From Carya illinoinensis (Eukaryota; Streptophyta; Magnoliopsida; Fagales; Juglandaceae): a stretch of DNA of 64,000 nt. A model generated the notes under the pieces. That model searched no databases. It was not told the DNA's origin and saw only the letters and a list, made by a program, of their open reading frames with translations. Of this stretch, positions 43,082-55,124 are shown in pieces (within the stretch, counting starts at the first letter, position 1; the number at the start of each line of letters is the position of its first letter). The stretch covers positions 6,017,501 to 6,081,500 of the forward strand of contig NC_056758.1 in NCBI RefSeq assembly GCF_018687715.1. Direction: 5' to 3'. Made by a program: the position numbers and the translations under genes.

Positions 43082-45230
43082 TAAATGGGCTTTTGTCCAA
43101 TTATTGAGCCCAATAAAACCTTATAATCTACCATAATAATTTATGGGCCCGGAGTCTTTCCAAAAATTATTTGACTAATCTAACTTGGGCTTCTATAAAT
43201 ATTAGCCCATTGATATTCTCCAAAATCATCAACTACACCCTTGCGATTTAAAATAAAATTTCAAGCCTCTGGCCTAACTAAGTTTCAATAAATAATAACT
43301 TGTAAACTTATCCTATATATATGATCCATTAAGCCTATTTTAGGTTCAATAACTTATCCAACTTTTATCCCTAATAAATTTTGGATCAGTCATTACAGTT
43401 AGTGCTGACTGTTATGCTAAATGAATGATGCTTATTATGCTCTTAATAAACTTTAATAGTTGTATAAGTGTATGAAGTAATAAAGACACAAAAGGAACTT
43501 TATCTATATGTACATAAGAGGTGGGGACAACTTCTAACCAAAGTTTAAGGTTTACATTATTTCATGAATGGCAAGATGGACCACATGGATTAGTGCAAAC
43601 TTATTGGTAAGATATCTCACTAAAATTGGTTAGAATCATGTGTGGTATTTCTGTACGTTCTAAGGTATAAAGTTTTGTTTAAGCCCATGCCACCATTAAT
43701 TTGTTAGAAATTTGAGATACTTACACTAATTGAAGGTTCAAGTCAATTGATACTCTCTTGTATGCATGAAGATATCAGTATTTGATCAAAAATTTATTAT
43801 CGCGACCTAAATAGGGGATTGTAATATTTATTGTAGTTTCTTATGTTAAATATATGAATTTATTGAATTTGGGTTATATTTTTTCGTGGGAACATTACCA
43901 CAAGTAGAGGCATGGCTTAGTGGTAGAGGGACATTAATGCACCGACTTATTTTATGAAATAAATAATTTATTGGACTTGGGCATGAGATGGCCAGGTCTT
44001 ACGCGTGGGCTAACAGTCAAAAAACTTGGGCGGTTGCACATGGGCAGAATAGGCACGTTGAATTGGTGCAATGCTTCAAAAGATTAATTCAACCGAATAG
44101 GCACTAGGGGAGAATTAAAACATGGGCTAGGCATGCCTCTTGGTCTTTAAGTAAAATATTATATCTTTTAAATTAATAATTACCAATTAAAAAGTTAAGA
44201 ATTATAATTTTTCACAATGTGTCATTTCATTCTCTATAAAAAGAGGATAAAATCTATAAATTTTATGACATCATTATCTCATTTTTTCAGTCACTTACAT
44301 AATTTTATATATAAATTTTAAAGGAAAAAGTTTAGAATTGCTATCTCTAGTTGGTGACTTCTTTATATTTTAGAAATGAATTACTTGTAACCTGTAGCAA
44401 ATTCTTCCAAGTATGGGATAATTATTACCTTAAAGATCATAGTATTCTACACGTCTTAAATCGCATTTATTTATTTGATTACCGTATCCACTCAATTTTC
44501 TTCAACAAACATTGCTCCTATAGATGTTTGCGATGCATCACATTCTATAATGAAAGTCGAGGAGAAGATAGGTAGGTCAAGAAGCGGGGTTTGCATGGCA
44601 GCTTCCTTCAAATTATGCAGCCTTGGATTCATCTTGGATTTTCACTACTCCAGTGGAAGTTTTGTAGTACCCTCCGACAAAATCCTAGATCTCAGCTGAC
44701 TGCGACAAAATTCCACCATTTACGCCAAAAGACTTTTAGAAAAAGTGGGGGGCCTTATTTGGAGGATTGCTATCACGGCTGGCTTTAAAGTTGGAGGTTC
44801 TCTATTTCCACATTGACTTTAAAGTTGGAGGCTCTCTATTTACGCATTGACTTTGGACTAATATTTACACCCACCTCTTACTCCATAGAAGCGTGCAAAA
44901 TTCCTTAACATCCACATTAATTTAACAAATGTCGATTTCAGTTTAGAATATTTGCAAAAGAAGGATGCCATGAGCTAAGCTTCGTATTCGGAAATTCAGG
45001 TTCAATTTCTCTCAAATTAACTTATTCGGAAATTCAGGATCTTGATAAATCCAATATTCAAGGTTATCACTATAGATTGTTTGTTTTATATTTCACTTAA
45101 TTTCTGTTGGCGCCAATTGTATGCCGGCGAGCAATCAGACTACAAGTCTCAGTATATGGAATATGCGTAAAAGTCTCTGTTTTTGACGACGCTTCCTAAT
45201 TAAGAACTATATATCTGGCGGGCTGTAGAA
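43082..45230. other. Spacer upstream of the receptor kinase
   Basis: AT-rich; no gene recognised. It contains a 34-bp tandem duplication at 44783-44850 and a small direct repeat of ATTCGGAAATTCAGG at 44986-45001 and 45024-45038. Short ORFs at 44350-44790 lack domain motifs. Confidence 0.5.
44783..44850. repeat. 34-bp tandem duplication
   Basis: Two units of CTTTAAAGTTGGAGG(T/C)TCTC and following bases, head to tail, with about three mismatches. Confidence 0.85.
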
Positions 45231-45240
45231 TTATATATCC
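45231..45240 (+). promoter_or_regulatory. Candidate TATA box of the receptor kinase gene
   Basis: TTATATATCC lies about 146 nt upstream of the ATG. A second TATATAT is at about 45208-45214. Either could set the transcription start; this is from the motif only. Confidence 0.3.
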
Positions 45241-45385
45241 AGGGGCTAAAACTCGGCATCTTGAAGCTATAAACTGAAACTTTAGGTTCTATTTCGACGC
45301 CAAGTTATCCAACTGCTCTCTCTTTTATCTCTCTTTCCCTCTATACTTTCCAAGCCGTGGATTACTTTTTTACGACAAAAAACCC

Positions 45386-47311
45386 ATGTTTCTTCTCTTC
45401 TTCTTCCTTCTACTTCTTCGCACCGCTCACACAGTTTATTTCCGTATAACTCGCTTTGAACCCAACGCTGGTAACATACTATACTTGGGAGATGCAGCAC
45501 CTTCTGTTGGAGCCATTGAGTTGATCAATAGATATACTTACGTATGCCGGGTCGGCCGAGCCATCTATTCTGAGAGGGTGCCTCTCTGGGACTCTGATAC
45601 AGGAATACTCACTAACTTTAGCACACATTTCTCCTTCATTATCGACACCCAAGGTCGTGCTGAATATGGCCATGGTTTAGCCTTCTTCTTGGCTCCTGTC
45701 GGGTTCGAAGTCCCTCTGAACTCAGCTGGTGGATTTTTAGGCCTATTCAACACATCAACCAGTGATTCATCTCAGAATCACATTGTTCATGTCGAATTTG
45801 ACTCGTACGTGAACCAGGAATGGGATCCTCCATTTGAGCATGTGGGAATTAATAACAACTCAATTGCTTCCACAAAATACACTTCTTGGAATGCTAGCTC
45901 ACACAGTGGAGATGCCGCTGATGTATGGGTCACTTACGATGCTTCTACAAAGAACTTGAGCGTCTCTTGGAAATATCAAACTACCTCTAATGCTCAGGAG
46001 AATACGAGTCTTTCTTTTGAAATTGATCTCATGCAGGTTCTTCCAGAGTGGGTCATTGTTGGATTTTCAGCTGGTACAAGTCAATTTGGAGAGCGCAATA
46101 AAATTCAGTCATGGGAATTCAGTTCAAGTTTGGAAAGAAAGGAAAGAAGGGGGAAGAATGAAAACAGGAAGAGTTTAGTGGTTGGTCTAACAGTTTCAGC
46201 TGGTGTTCTGATAGCTGTAGCAATTGTAACTTGTGTAATATTGTTGGCGTGGAAGGTAATGAAAAAGAAAGTTGAAACAAACGAGACTGTGAACTTGACA
46301 TCAATTAATGAAGACCTTGAGAGAGGAGCAGGACCCAGAAGATTTTCGCATCGATATCTTGCTTTAGCCACCAACAATTTTTCGAATGACAAGAAGTTGG
46401 GAGAAGGAGGGTTTGGTGCCGTCTACAAGGGGTACTTAATAGATTTGGATATAGCAGTTGCTGTGAAGAAAATCTCAAGGGGGTCTAAACAGGGAAGAAA
46501 GGAATACATAACTGAGGTAAAAATTATTAGCAGGATTAGACACAGGAATCTGGTTCAACTCATAGGATGGTGCCATGACAATGGTGAGTTCCTACTTGTT
46601 TACGAGTTTATGCCAAATGGTAGCCTTGATATGCATTTGTTTGGGAAAAGGAGTCCTTTAACTTGGGCAGGGAGATACAAGATAGCTTCTGGGTTGGCAT
46701 CTGCGCTGCTTTATCTCCATGAAGAATGGGAGCAATGTGTCGTTCACCGAGACATCAAATCGAGCAATGTAATGCTTGATTCTAGCTTTAATGTGAAGCT
46801 TGGAGACTTTGGATTGGCTCGGCTCATGGACCATGAGCTAGGTCCTCAGACGACTGGATTGGCTGGAACATTAGGCTATATGGCTCCAGAATACATAGCC
46901 ACTGGAAGGGCTAGTAAAGAGTCAGATGTATACAGTTATGGTGTGGTTACATTAGAAATTGCTACCGGACGGAAGTCAACTGACCCTCCAGAAAAGGATT
47001 ATGCAATGGGATTGGTAGAGTGGGTTTGGAATCTTTATGGAAGTGGAAGGCTTCGTTTGGCGATTGATGAGAGATTGCATATGGATTTTGAGGAGAAGGA
47101 GGTAGAGTGTTTAATGATTGTCGGACTGTGGTGTGCTCATCCTGATCGAAGTCTTAGGCCATCAATAAGGCAAGCAATTCATGTTCTTAATTTTGAGGCT
47201 GCAATGCCAAATCTTCCTTTGAATATGCCTGTTCCTTTGTATCATGTACCCACACCATTAGTTAGCTCTGGTGAACCTTTTATAACTACAAGTCTAGACG
47301 ACGGTCGTTGA
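45386..47311 (+). CDS. L-type lectin-domain receptor kinase (641 aa, single exon)
   Basis: A plasma-membrane receptor kinase of the legume-lectin (LecRK) class, close in style to clade IX. Plant members sense extracellular signals and act in immunity and development. The intronless frame is intact and full length. Residues 1-15 form a signal peptide (MFLLFFFLLLLRTAH). 17-247 is a legume-lectin beta-sandwich, with the metal-site motif VEFDSYVNQEWDP (Asp139, Asn143, Asp147) then HVGINNN, and SAGT near its end. 264-289 is a membrane span. 330-610 is a Ser/Thr kinase: Gly loop GEGGFGAVYKG (339-349), Lys361 in AVKK, HRDIKSSN (454-461), DFGLA (474-478), GTLGYMAPEY. It is an RD kinase with all catalytic residues present. 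Several N-x-S/T sites fit an extracellular domain. The start at 45386 is chosen because it begins the hydrophobic signal. No neighbour suggests a pathway. Confidence 0.95.
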   Translation: MFLLFFFLLLLRTAHTVYFRITRFEPNAGNILYLGDAAPSVGAIELINRYTYVCRVGRAIYSERVPLWDSDTGILTNFSTHFSFIIDTQGRAEYGHGLAFFLAPVGFEVPLNSAGGFLGLFNTSTSDSSQNHIVHVEFDSYVNQEWDPPFEHVGINNNSIASTKYTSWNASSHSGDAADVWVTYDASTKNLSVSWKYQTTSNAQENTSLSFEIDLMQVLPEWVIVGFSAGTSQFGERNKIQSWEFSSSLERKERRGKNENRKSLVVGLTVSAGVLIAVAIVTCVILLAWKVMKKKVETNETVNLTSINEDLERGAGPRRFSHRYLALATNNFSNDKKLGEGGFGAVYKGYLIDLDIAVAVKKISRGSKQGRKEYITEVKIISRIRHRNLVQLIGWCHDNGEFLLVYEFMPNGSLDMHLFGKRSPLTWAGRYKIASGLASALLYLHEEWEQCVVHRDIKSSNVMLDSSFNVKLGDFGLARLMDHELGPQTTGLAGTLGYMAPEYIATGRASKESDVYSYGVVTLEIATGRKSTDPPEKDYAMGLVEWVWNLYGSGRLRLAIDERLHMDFEEKEVECLMIVGLWCAHPDRSLRPSIRQAIHVLNFEAAMPNLPLNMPVPLYHVPTPLVSSGEPFITTSLDDGR

Positions 47312-47445
47312 GCGTGTGAACTGTGAACCATGTGCATCTTGATTTGTCAAGCTCTAGGCTTTTTGTCTTTGCGTTCCTTTTGTACGGATTAATACATAGT
47401 ACAATCTATGAAGAAAAAGCCAAATTGCTAGTCCCCTTTTATTTT
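47312..47445 (+). other. 3' UTR of the receptor kinase gene
   Basis: Probable 3' UTR. TTAATACATAGT at about 47388-47399 is the closest to a plant near-upstream poly(A) element. The LINE remnant starts just after. Confidence 0.35.
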
Positions 47446-50390
47446 TAATAGTAAAGCTTCGTATTATTAAAGAAAACATTACAAAGTGTTTTTGTCTAGC
47501 CACAAGGCTTGAGACACATCAATAGGAACATTATCCCGCCACATCTCATTGTTTTCAACATTCCAAGCATAACGGCAAGCCTATGTGCCACTTCATTCCC
47601 TAATCGATTAGCATGTTGAACTTTGCAATCTTTGAAAAATTGCATAAATCTCTTTTGTTTCTTGAACTAAAACTCTTTGTGGGGTATGTAAATCAGTAAC
47701 ATTTTGGATCTCATTGACCATCATCAAACAATCACTTTCTAGAATGAGATTAGCAATCCCTATATTTGTGTGACATCCCCAACTTTCATGTACGGACACA
47801 TGAAAATTGAGGCGTCAGGATGATGACAACACGGGTCACGCATCCCTTCTCTAAGTGTCAAGTATGTGCACAATCAAAAGTGTATAATAAAAACAATGTA
47901 ACGAAATGAGTTAAGTCGACCACTAAATACCAAAATTGTTTAAATACAAGTTTGCTTAAACATAAGCGTATAAAAAATATTACAAGTTTCCAACAACAAA
48001 GTCATAAACCAGAATACATAATTTAAAAGCAGGAAAATAATTTCCCTTATACAAGCATGGAACACCAATTCATTCCTCCGACAGAGCCGCCTTTTCTGGC
48101 TCAACCTCTTCATCATCTGCATCAAAATTTATAGTACCAAGAAACAGTACCACAGGTAAGTAATAGACCAAATAACCAACAAGATAAAATACATTCATGC
48201 AATAACAATATGCATGAACATGATGCTATATGCATGTGACTCAAAAATCATCCTTTCCCTGAAAATGTATAAATTTCCACGCACGTCAAAAATTCCATTT
48301 GAACTGTAAATTCGGTCCATTAAAACATATCTACCATTTTCCCAGAAAATGGCCTAACATAAAATCCATTAATCAAATCTCACCATTTTCCTGAAAAATG
48401 GTCCATTATACATTTTAACCATATACATCATGATCTCCCCTAGAGACCATCCGCATACCCTGGCTTCCTTCGCCATACCATGGATAACAACCATGCATGT
48501 GACTTCATAATGAGCAATGCCCAGTTTTGCGCCTAGTGCATTCCTAACCAAGCATCCTCTTAGCCCCTCTAGCAGAGTGGCCACGGAGTCGGCACGAAAA
48601 CGTTAACATCTTGTCTGATCCCGTTGTCGCCCAACGACAACCTAGGGAACGTCACTCAGTATATTGCACTTCCGAATGACCAGAGGAGCTTCATCGAGAT
48701 AATGCTCCATCTCAACTTGGGGTCATGATATACACACACCCAAAAAGCCATTTTACCTATGAAAACCCAGTTTTTCATTCATATCCATGAATATGCATGC
48801 ACTATGCAAAAAATCCAATTTTCATTTTACAAAACATGATCATGCGTGCACCATGCAATGCATGCAGCAAGTCACAAAAATATCCCACAAAACCCAACAT
48901 CATCCAATCAAACCAACAACTCCGTCCTCCATTCTAACCGACCCCCAAACTCCTTAGACTCAACTCGGCACAACAAACCAATTCACGAAAAAAATTTTTA
49001 AAGTATAAATATATTTAAATCACAAGAGTTGTTTGGAAAAATACTTATAGCACTATAAAATAACTTCTGAATGATCAAGGAACTGTAAAATGTAGCGAAA
49101 AGGCAATGTCATAGTGAAAAATGCATTGTGGCCGTGAGTCGCAAAATACCCATATTTGAATGGGGATAAACGAAGATTAAGAAAAGCTAGGGTAGGACTT
49201 ATGGGCGTTGGTGTAGCTAATGAAAGTGGTGGTTGGCCGTGGGTGGTAGCACAAATGGTGGTTGAAGGCCAAAAAGGCCAAATTGGAGAGTGAGTTGGTT
49301 GAGCTTCACCGGTGGTGGATTGAGGCTGGGATGGGTGGTTTGGGATGCTAGAGGGACAATAATGAAGTGGTGAATAAATAGTGACCAACGGCGATGCGGG
49401 GAGGCTTAGTCCACGCGGCTTGAAGCTGAGCGTGGAGGAGTTAGGCAACATTTGGAGGGCTGAAAATGGAGAGTAAGGTCGTCGACTGATGGGGAAGAGA
49501 ATGGAAGCAACAATGATCGCAATGGGCAGCGCACGGTAGAGCTGGAAGAAAAAGAGGTCGTGGCTTGGTGGTGCACTTGGAGGCTAATAGTGGCTTAGGG
49601 TGGCCTGAAAATGGAGGGAGATGTTCACTAGCCAGTGGGGAAGCAACTAGGGTGGGTGGTGTTAGACACGGGCTGTGCATGGCGGCGCTGAGTGAGGGAG
49701 AAGAAACTGACGGGGGAGAAGGGAGGGAAATGGGTTGTGCGGGCAAGAAGCAAGGGAAGAGAAAAAGAATGAAGAAAAAGAAAGAATAAAAAGAGAAAAA
49801 AAATAGGAGAAAAGAAAATGGGGAATAAGAAAAAGGAAGGGAAAAGAAATGAGGTCCAAACCTCACAACTTAGGTCAAAAAACTGATCCAACGAAAATTA
49901 TTTTCAAAACAGAAAGTAAAATAAAATAGTTCAAACGCAGTGATTAAATAAAATAAAATAATAAAATCCAATAACACAATAATTTTAAAGCCCAAGAATA
50001 AACTAATTTAAATTAAAAAGTAATTTAAATACAAAACAATAATAATAAGCAAGAAGGTATGTTAAAATAATTTTACAACTTAAAAAGTTATAAAAATAAT
50101 ATTGCAAAAATCACCTTTAATTTAAACAAGAAAATCACTAATTATAATAATCAAAAAAATCATTCTATAAAAATACACGTAAAAATGGGATATCACAATT
50201 TGCACATAGTTGTAAGCCTCGGAACATGGCCAGCAGTTTGATAGTTCCAAGATATTGGGCCTTAGCTTCCAACTTGCTAGCGGGCATAACAGTGTCCCCT
50301 TTGGTGTCTCTAAGAATGATATACACCCTTATCTTGTGATGATAAAAAAAAAAATAGTGCACCATCTACATTTAGATTTAGGAATTTTAG
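47446..50390 (-). pseudogene. Second LINE remnant (RNase H domain only), split by a solo LTR
   Basis: On the minus strand, 50390-50198 reads LNLNVDGALFF, then ILRDTKGDTVMPASKLEA and FRGLQLCAN. The frame resumes at 47768 as IGIANLILESDCLMMVNEIQ and goes on to HANRLGNEVAH and YAWNVENNE motifs down to about 47520. These are the plant LINE RNase H domain, with catalytic acidic residues in VDGA and ESD. The rest of the LINE is absent, as expected for 5'-truncated insertion. The 2.4-kb interruption has a perfect duplication. Confidence 0.78.
47769..50197 (-). mobile_element. Solo LTR, family 1 (2.43 kb), TSD ATTTG
   Basis: Plus-strand ends are TGTGACATCCCC...GGGATATCACA (inverted termini), with a perfect 5-bp duplication ATTTG (47764-47768 and 50198-50202). 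It is homologous along its length to the solo LTR at 25078-27419: the CTCTTCATCATCTGCATC block, the AAAATGGCC blocks, the GACCATCCGCATACCCTG block, and CTCATC/CTCCATCTC...CTTGGGGTC. The 49060-49860 part is G-rich on the plus strand and gives Pro/Ser/Phe-rich minus-strand frames that I do not believe are coding. Confidence 0.83.
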
Positions 50391-50399
50391 CGGAGGAGG

Positions 50400-51340
50400 T
50401 TTCCATTTGTAGCTTGTCTCTCGCTATGAGCTTGGGGCCTGACTCATTTTATTATGAAATTTTTGCATCGATAAGGCATACTCTATCACTTGATTTGGTT
50501 CCAGGCAAACTTTATTGGTACAAAAGGGGTTGCAAAACAAAAAATAGTAAGAGAAAAGTTTGCTTTAATGTACGTTACAATGTCGCTTTCCTTAAGACAA
50601 CATTCGCCCCCACCAATAACGGTATGCACACAGATTACATGCAAATTTATCTCTAAGATACAATGAAGTCCAGAACAAGTCTATTTGTCTAACTCCGTTA
50701 TGCACACATGAAATTAGACCTCAAATACCCTCAGATTTTACTATTTAACCAAGAGATTGGAAATCTATTCTCTATAAAATGAACAGATCCTAATAATAAG
50801 TTTCGAATAAATGAAAACTTTTTGGAGAGAGAGAAAATTTCAAAATTGCATTTTTTCCTTTCCATGACTCTCCAATTCGTAAGCCAATGAGTCTATTTAT
50901 AGAGGGCCAAATGATGTGAATGAAAAGGTGTAACTTTTCATTTTTCTATAATTTGATCCAAACAAGTATATTTATTGTGCATGTTATCAAGTGACACAAA
51001 TAGGACCTAGTCCAATGTTCACACTAGCTACTTCCCTACCACCCTTCTTGCACAAGTTTGAAACCCAACAAGTGCGACTTTTCCGATTTAATTGCAAACC
51101 GCAATTACTTTGTGCCTTCGGCTGACTGGGCTGTGCGCCCTAGTGTTGGCTAGGCCACAAATGCCCAGGCTCGTGGTAAGGGCTCACATTTATGCAAATA
51201 ATTAAAAATCCTCTCTAATAGATGTGTGGCTCCAACCTCTACCATCATGGTAAATGTATTATCATTGAGCCAGTTAATGGCTTATGGTGTGCATATAGAC
51301 CCAAATTTAGTAAGTCTTATAAACTTTCATAACTTCTCTC
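50400..51340 (-). repeat. LTR-like repeat, family 3 (copia-like), with TATA
   Basis: The minus strand has a clear TATA box, CCCTCTATAAATAGACTCATTGG within 50885-50910. It is followed by an R-region-like stretch and then a segment, about 50695-50530, that recurs in plus orientation at 62228-62390. This order (upstream region, TATA, transcribed leader) fits an LTR read on the minus strand. The exact ends are not found. Confidence 0.45.
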
Positions 51341-51689
51341 TTTCCAAAATAATTCATAATTTCCAAAAATACATCTCAAAATATTATTAATAATAAATAT
51401 AATATATATACTATTTGGAAAATATTTCAAACAAACTTTTTCCATGGATCATTATATTTCTTCTATACCAAAATCCCCATGCAAGTGAAACAAAGATTGT
51501 CAACTCATCTCTTGTTCCCTTTTCCTTCATACTCAGAGCCACTTCCTTCAGAGTCATATTCTAATCCACATCTTGTAGTAATGAGACATATCTAATCCAA
51601 TAATCACGAATGCTTGGGCAATGTAGTACGGCATGTGGGAGATCCTCCATGTTGTCCTTCTAGAAACTGCATTTTTCATCAACCTCAAT
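51341..51689. other. Spacer
   Basis: AT-rich sequence, no gene or clear repeat recognised. Confidence 0.4.
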
Positions 51690-53929
51690 GTCTTTTACTC
51701 AAATTTGCAAGTGTAGGAAGTCCATCGTACCACCCAAGCCCACGCACGAGCCCAATCTACCTATAAAATTGAGTCTTTTGTCAAGTGAGTTTCTCTTTCT
51801 CTTTTCACTCTCCTTCTTTCCCCTTGAGGGTTGCTCACTTATATCCCCCCTCCCTCCCCCCTTGGGGTGTTTCTGCCCTCCCCTTCAAGTTCCTTCTCAC
51901 CATTCTATCCCCCTTCATGCCACTCCACTTTAGTTTTCCTCTCCACAACTACCTCTGCCTTTGCAATGCCACACTCCCTCATAAACTCTCTCTCCAACTA
52001 GTAACCATTGCATGTAGCATCCCCTCTCTAGGGTATAACACCACTGCCACCCACTACCCCGATTGGTCATTGTTTCTCCGTCAAGCACAAAAAATAGCCC
52101 TAACCCAGACTCTATTTTTGCTCCTCAAATTATAGCACCCAGTGGGTTTTTCCCACAATCGTGGTTTTAGCCACCAACGATTGTTTAGCCACACCCCAGT
52201 TATGAACCACCGTCCTTCATTTGACCACCAACAAGCCCACGTAAACCGATGGCCTAAACGCCAAATAGTTGCACTAAGAATGTGATACCCTGTATTTAAG
52301 TGTATTTTAATTGGATAGTATTTTATTTATTAAGATTATGGGCTTCCTTGTTTTAAGTTTTAGACAATTTACGTGGTATTATTTTATGATTTCTAATGGT
52401 GAAATTTAATTAGATGTGTTTTATCGTTATTAATTATTGTTCATTATTTAAAATGCTCATTATTTTAAAGTAGATTATTTTTGAATTTTATTATTTTATT
52501 TTCCTTTATAGTCACTGAGATTAAATTATTTTATTTAAATTTTCATTTTCAAATCATTTTTGTTGGATTAGTTTTGAGACATTGAGTTGAAAAAGCTGGA
52601 CCTCGTTTCTTTCTCTTTTTGCCATTTTTCTTTTTCTCTTTTCCCTTTTTCTTATTTCTTTTTCCTTCTTTTCTTTTTCCTCCCCTGCTCCCTTCCCGTG
52701 CATGACTCCCTTCCCATTCTCTCTTCCTCCCAGCCCTACAGTGCACCACCGTTCTTCCTCACAACCCAGCCCCCCTCATGCTGGCGACCAACCCCCTCCA
52801 TTTCCAACCCCAACCGTGTTGCCATTCTTCCCCACGCCCCGCTTCAATGCCATGGCTTCCATAAGCTCTAGCTTTACCGTGGCTCCTCCATTCACTGCCA
52901 TCTCTTTACCTCACCACTGATGACCCTCCAACCACCTAACCCACCCATGCTCATCCTTGATCCGTTCCCCTCAAAGCCTCCCTATCTCTCACTCCGATTT
53001 GTCTTTTTTGGACTCCAACTGCCACTCACGGCCACTAACTACCACCATTAGCTTCTCCAACATTCCTTAGCTCTTCTATGGGTTGCCCTCATTTGATCCC
53101 ATTCAAAATTTGCCATTTTTTAGGCCCACGACCTTGATTTGAAAATACTATTCCATCATTGCGTTGCTACCGTTAGCACCACCTTTGATCCTTCAAAATT
53201 TTATTTCATCACTGTAAGTAATTTTTCAAAGAATATTAAGAGATTTAAATATATTTTTATGCTAACACATTTTTCTACAGTCTGGTTGGGTTTGTCGGCC
53301 CATAGGTCCAAGGAGTATGGAGGTTGGGTCAGATAGGAGGATGAGATTGTTTGTGGAATCAGATTGTGTGGATTTTTATATGTTGTGTTTGGTGTCATGA
53401 CATTCATCATTATGTTCTTACATTTTCATTTATTATAAATGAAGACTGGGTTTTTATATGAGAATGGATTTTTGGATGCATGCATATTACGACCCCAAGT
53501 CGAGATAGGGCATTATTTCGGTATAGCTCATCTGGTCACTCGGGAGTGTAATATACTTAGTAACGTTCCCTGGGTTATCGTTGGATGACAACAGAATCGG
53601 ATGAGATGGTAACGCTCTTATGCTGACTATATGGACCCTCTATTGGCAGGAGCTAGAGGATGATTGGTCACGAACATGCTGTGCATGGAACTATGCATCG
53701 CACGTTACAAAGTCACATGCACGGTCGTTACTCGTGGTGTGACAAAGGGAGCCAGAGTGTGTGGATGATCCCTAGGGGAGATCATGGTGCATATACGATA
53801 ATTGTATATGTGAGCCATTTTTTAGAAAATGACAGTTTTTAATAAATGGATATATGTGGACCATTTTTAGAAAAATGGTGGATTTATACGTGGGCCGTTT
53901 TCTAGGAAAATGGCGGTTGTTTCTATTAA

Positions 53930-55124
53930 GAATAAATCTTCAGAGCAGCAACTATTTGGCAGCAACCATTGCACTCATTACGTGTAAACCGGGTTCACTA
54001 ACAAGTGAACCAGCTCTACCCTAAACCGACCCCATCCCTTTGAGCACAGCCAGGATTCCGTCGAGAACACGAGGATCAGATACATCAAGAGCAGAAGCAG
54101 ATACAGCATGTACCCAAGCGTTTGTAGTTCCCCCTCTCTTCACAGCCTTCAACCCCTCCAATGTCGCGTTGCCCACTCAATTCCACGACTTTTCTTCTGC
54201 GGCACGACTCTTCTTCTGCAGCTCCCCCTCCCTTCACCCATCAGCCTTCCACGTCCTCAGTCTTACGATGGCGATGTGGTTGCTCCCTTGGTCTCACGAT
54301 GGCGGCTCGAGCCTTCAACGTCCTCAGTCTCACAATGGTGACGCAGTAGCTCTCTCAGTCTCGCGATGGCGACGCGGTTGCCCCCTCAGTCCCGCGACGA
54401 CGTCCCCTCAGTCCCGTGACGGTGCCCGCAATCCTTCTTCAGCAGCTCCCCGTCGCAGTGATTTCTTGGTTTTTTTTCTTTGAATGTCTCTGTAATTTGC
54501 CCCAAATTGATAAGAATCTAGGGTTTTTGTTTGTGATTTGCCCCACCCCACCCCGACTTCTCTGTGATTTCACTGATTTCTTAGTTTTTGTAATTTTCCC
54601 CAAATTGATAATAATTTAGGGTTTTTGGCTATGATTTGAATTTGGTGATTGTATTACTAGCTGATGTGCGGAGTAGATGTAATTAGTGACAAAAATCTCA
54701 CAAATTTTGCACAAATTTTGCTTCACCGTGGAGATCAAGTTCAATCAATGTCATTATTTCCATATGAAAATCTTGAGTTATATCTCTTTCAACTTCTATG
54801 AAGTTCATTACCTACTATTAATCTATTGGTTACAAAACTAAATAGACACGAGTTGAGAAAATCTAAACATCTATGTTTCAAGAGAGTTGGATTGTATGCC
54901 AGTACACGAGTCGCGGGTGGCGCTGGGAAGAGACGCAGGTTCCTGGCAAGGGAAGAGGGTAGGTTTCAAGATGGGATGGATGCAAAATTCAAACGGGGGA
55001 AGAAAGTAAAACCCGTTTTACTTGAAACACGTTCTGCTTGAAAAAAAGAAAGAAAGCAGCAGAAGCAGCCATGTAGTGTGTGCAATGTGTGCACTGCTAC
55101 AGTGGCTGCTCTGTAGCACGACTC
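53930..55124. mobile_element. Non-autonomous Mutator-like element, 9-bp TSD
   Basis: A 1.2-kb insertion in the solo LTR. The 9-bp direct repeat TTCTATTAA flanks it (53921-53929 and 55125-55133), the duplication size of Mutator elements. The ends form imperfect inverted repeats of about 50 bp: CTTCAGAGCAGC then CATTGCACTCATTACGTG on the left against CTACAGAGCAGC then CATTGCACACACTACATG from the right. There is no transposase. The interior (54240-54440) is GC-rich with tandem units around CCTCAGTCTCACGATGGCG. Confidence 0.75.
54240..54425. repeat. GC-rich tandem repeat inside the Mutator-like element
   Basis: Degenerate units of about 30-45 bp centred on CCTCAGTCTC(A/G)CGATGG are repeated five or six times. 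The overlapping open frame 54040-54483 (147 codons) follows this repeat and has no recognisable domain; I do not call it a gene. Confidence 0.6.

Noticed and set aside
43915..43945. TGGCTTAGTGGTAGAGG, which fits a tRNA A-box
   Set aside because: No B-box (GGTTCGAATCC type) at the right distance and no cloverleaf, so neither a tRNA nor a SINE head can be supported.
49441..49866. 141-codon minus-strand ORF (and overlapping ones) within a solo LTR
   Set aside because: The region is the pyrimidine-rich part of an LTR with three overlapping open frames of similar composition.
54040..54483. 147-codon plus-strand ORF in the Mutator-like element
   Set aside because: Open because of GC-rich tandem units; two other frames are open too and no domain is visible.
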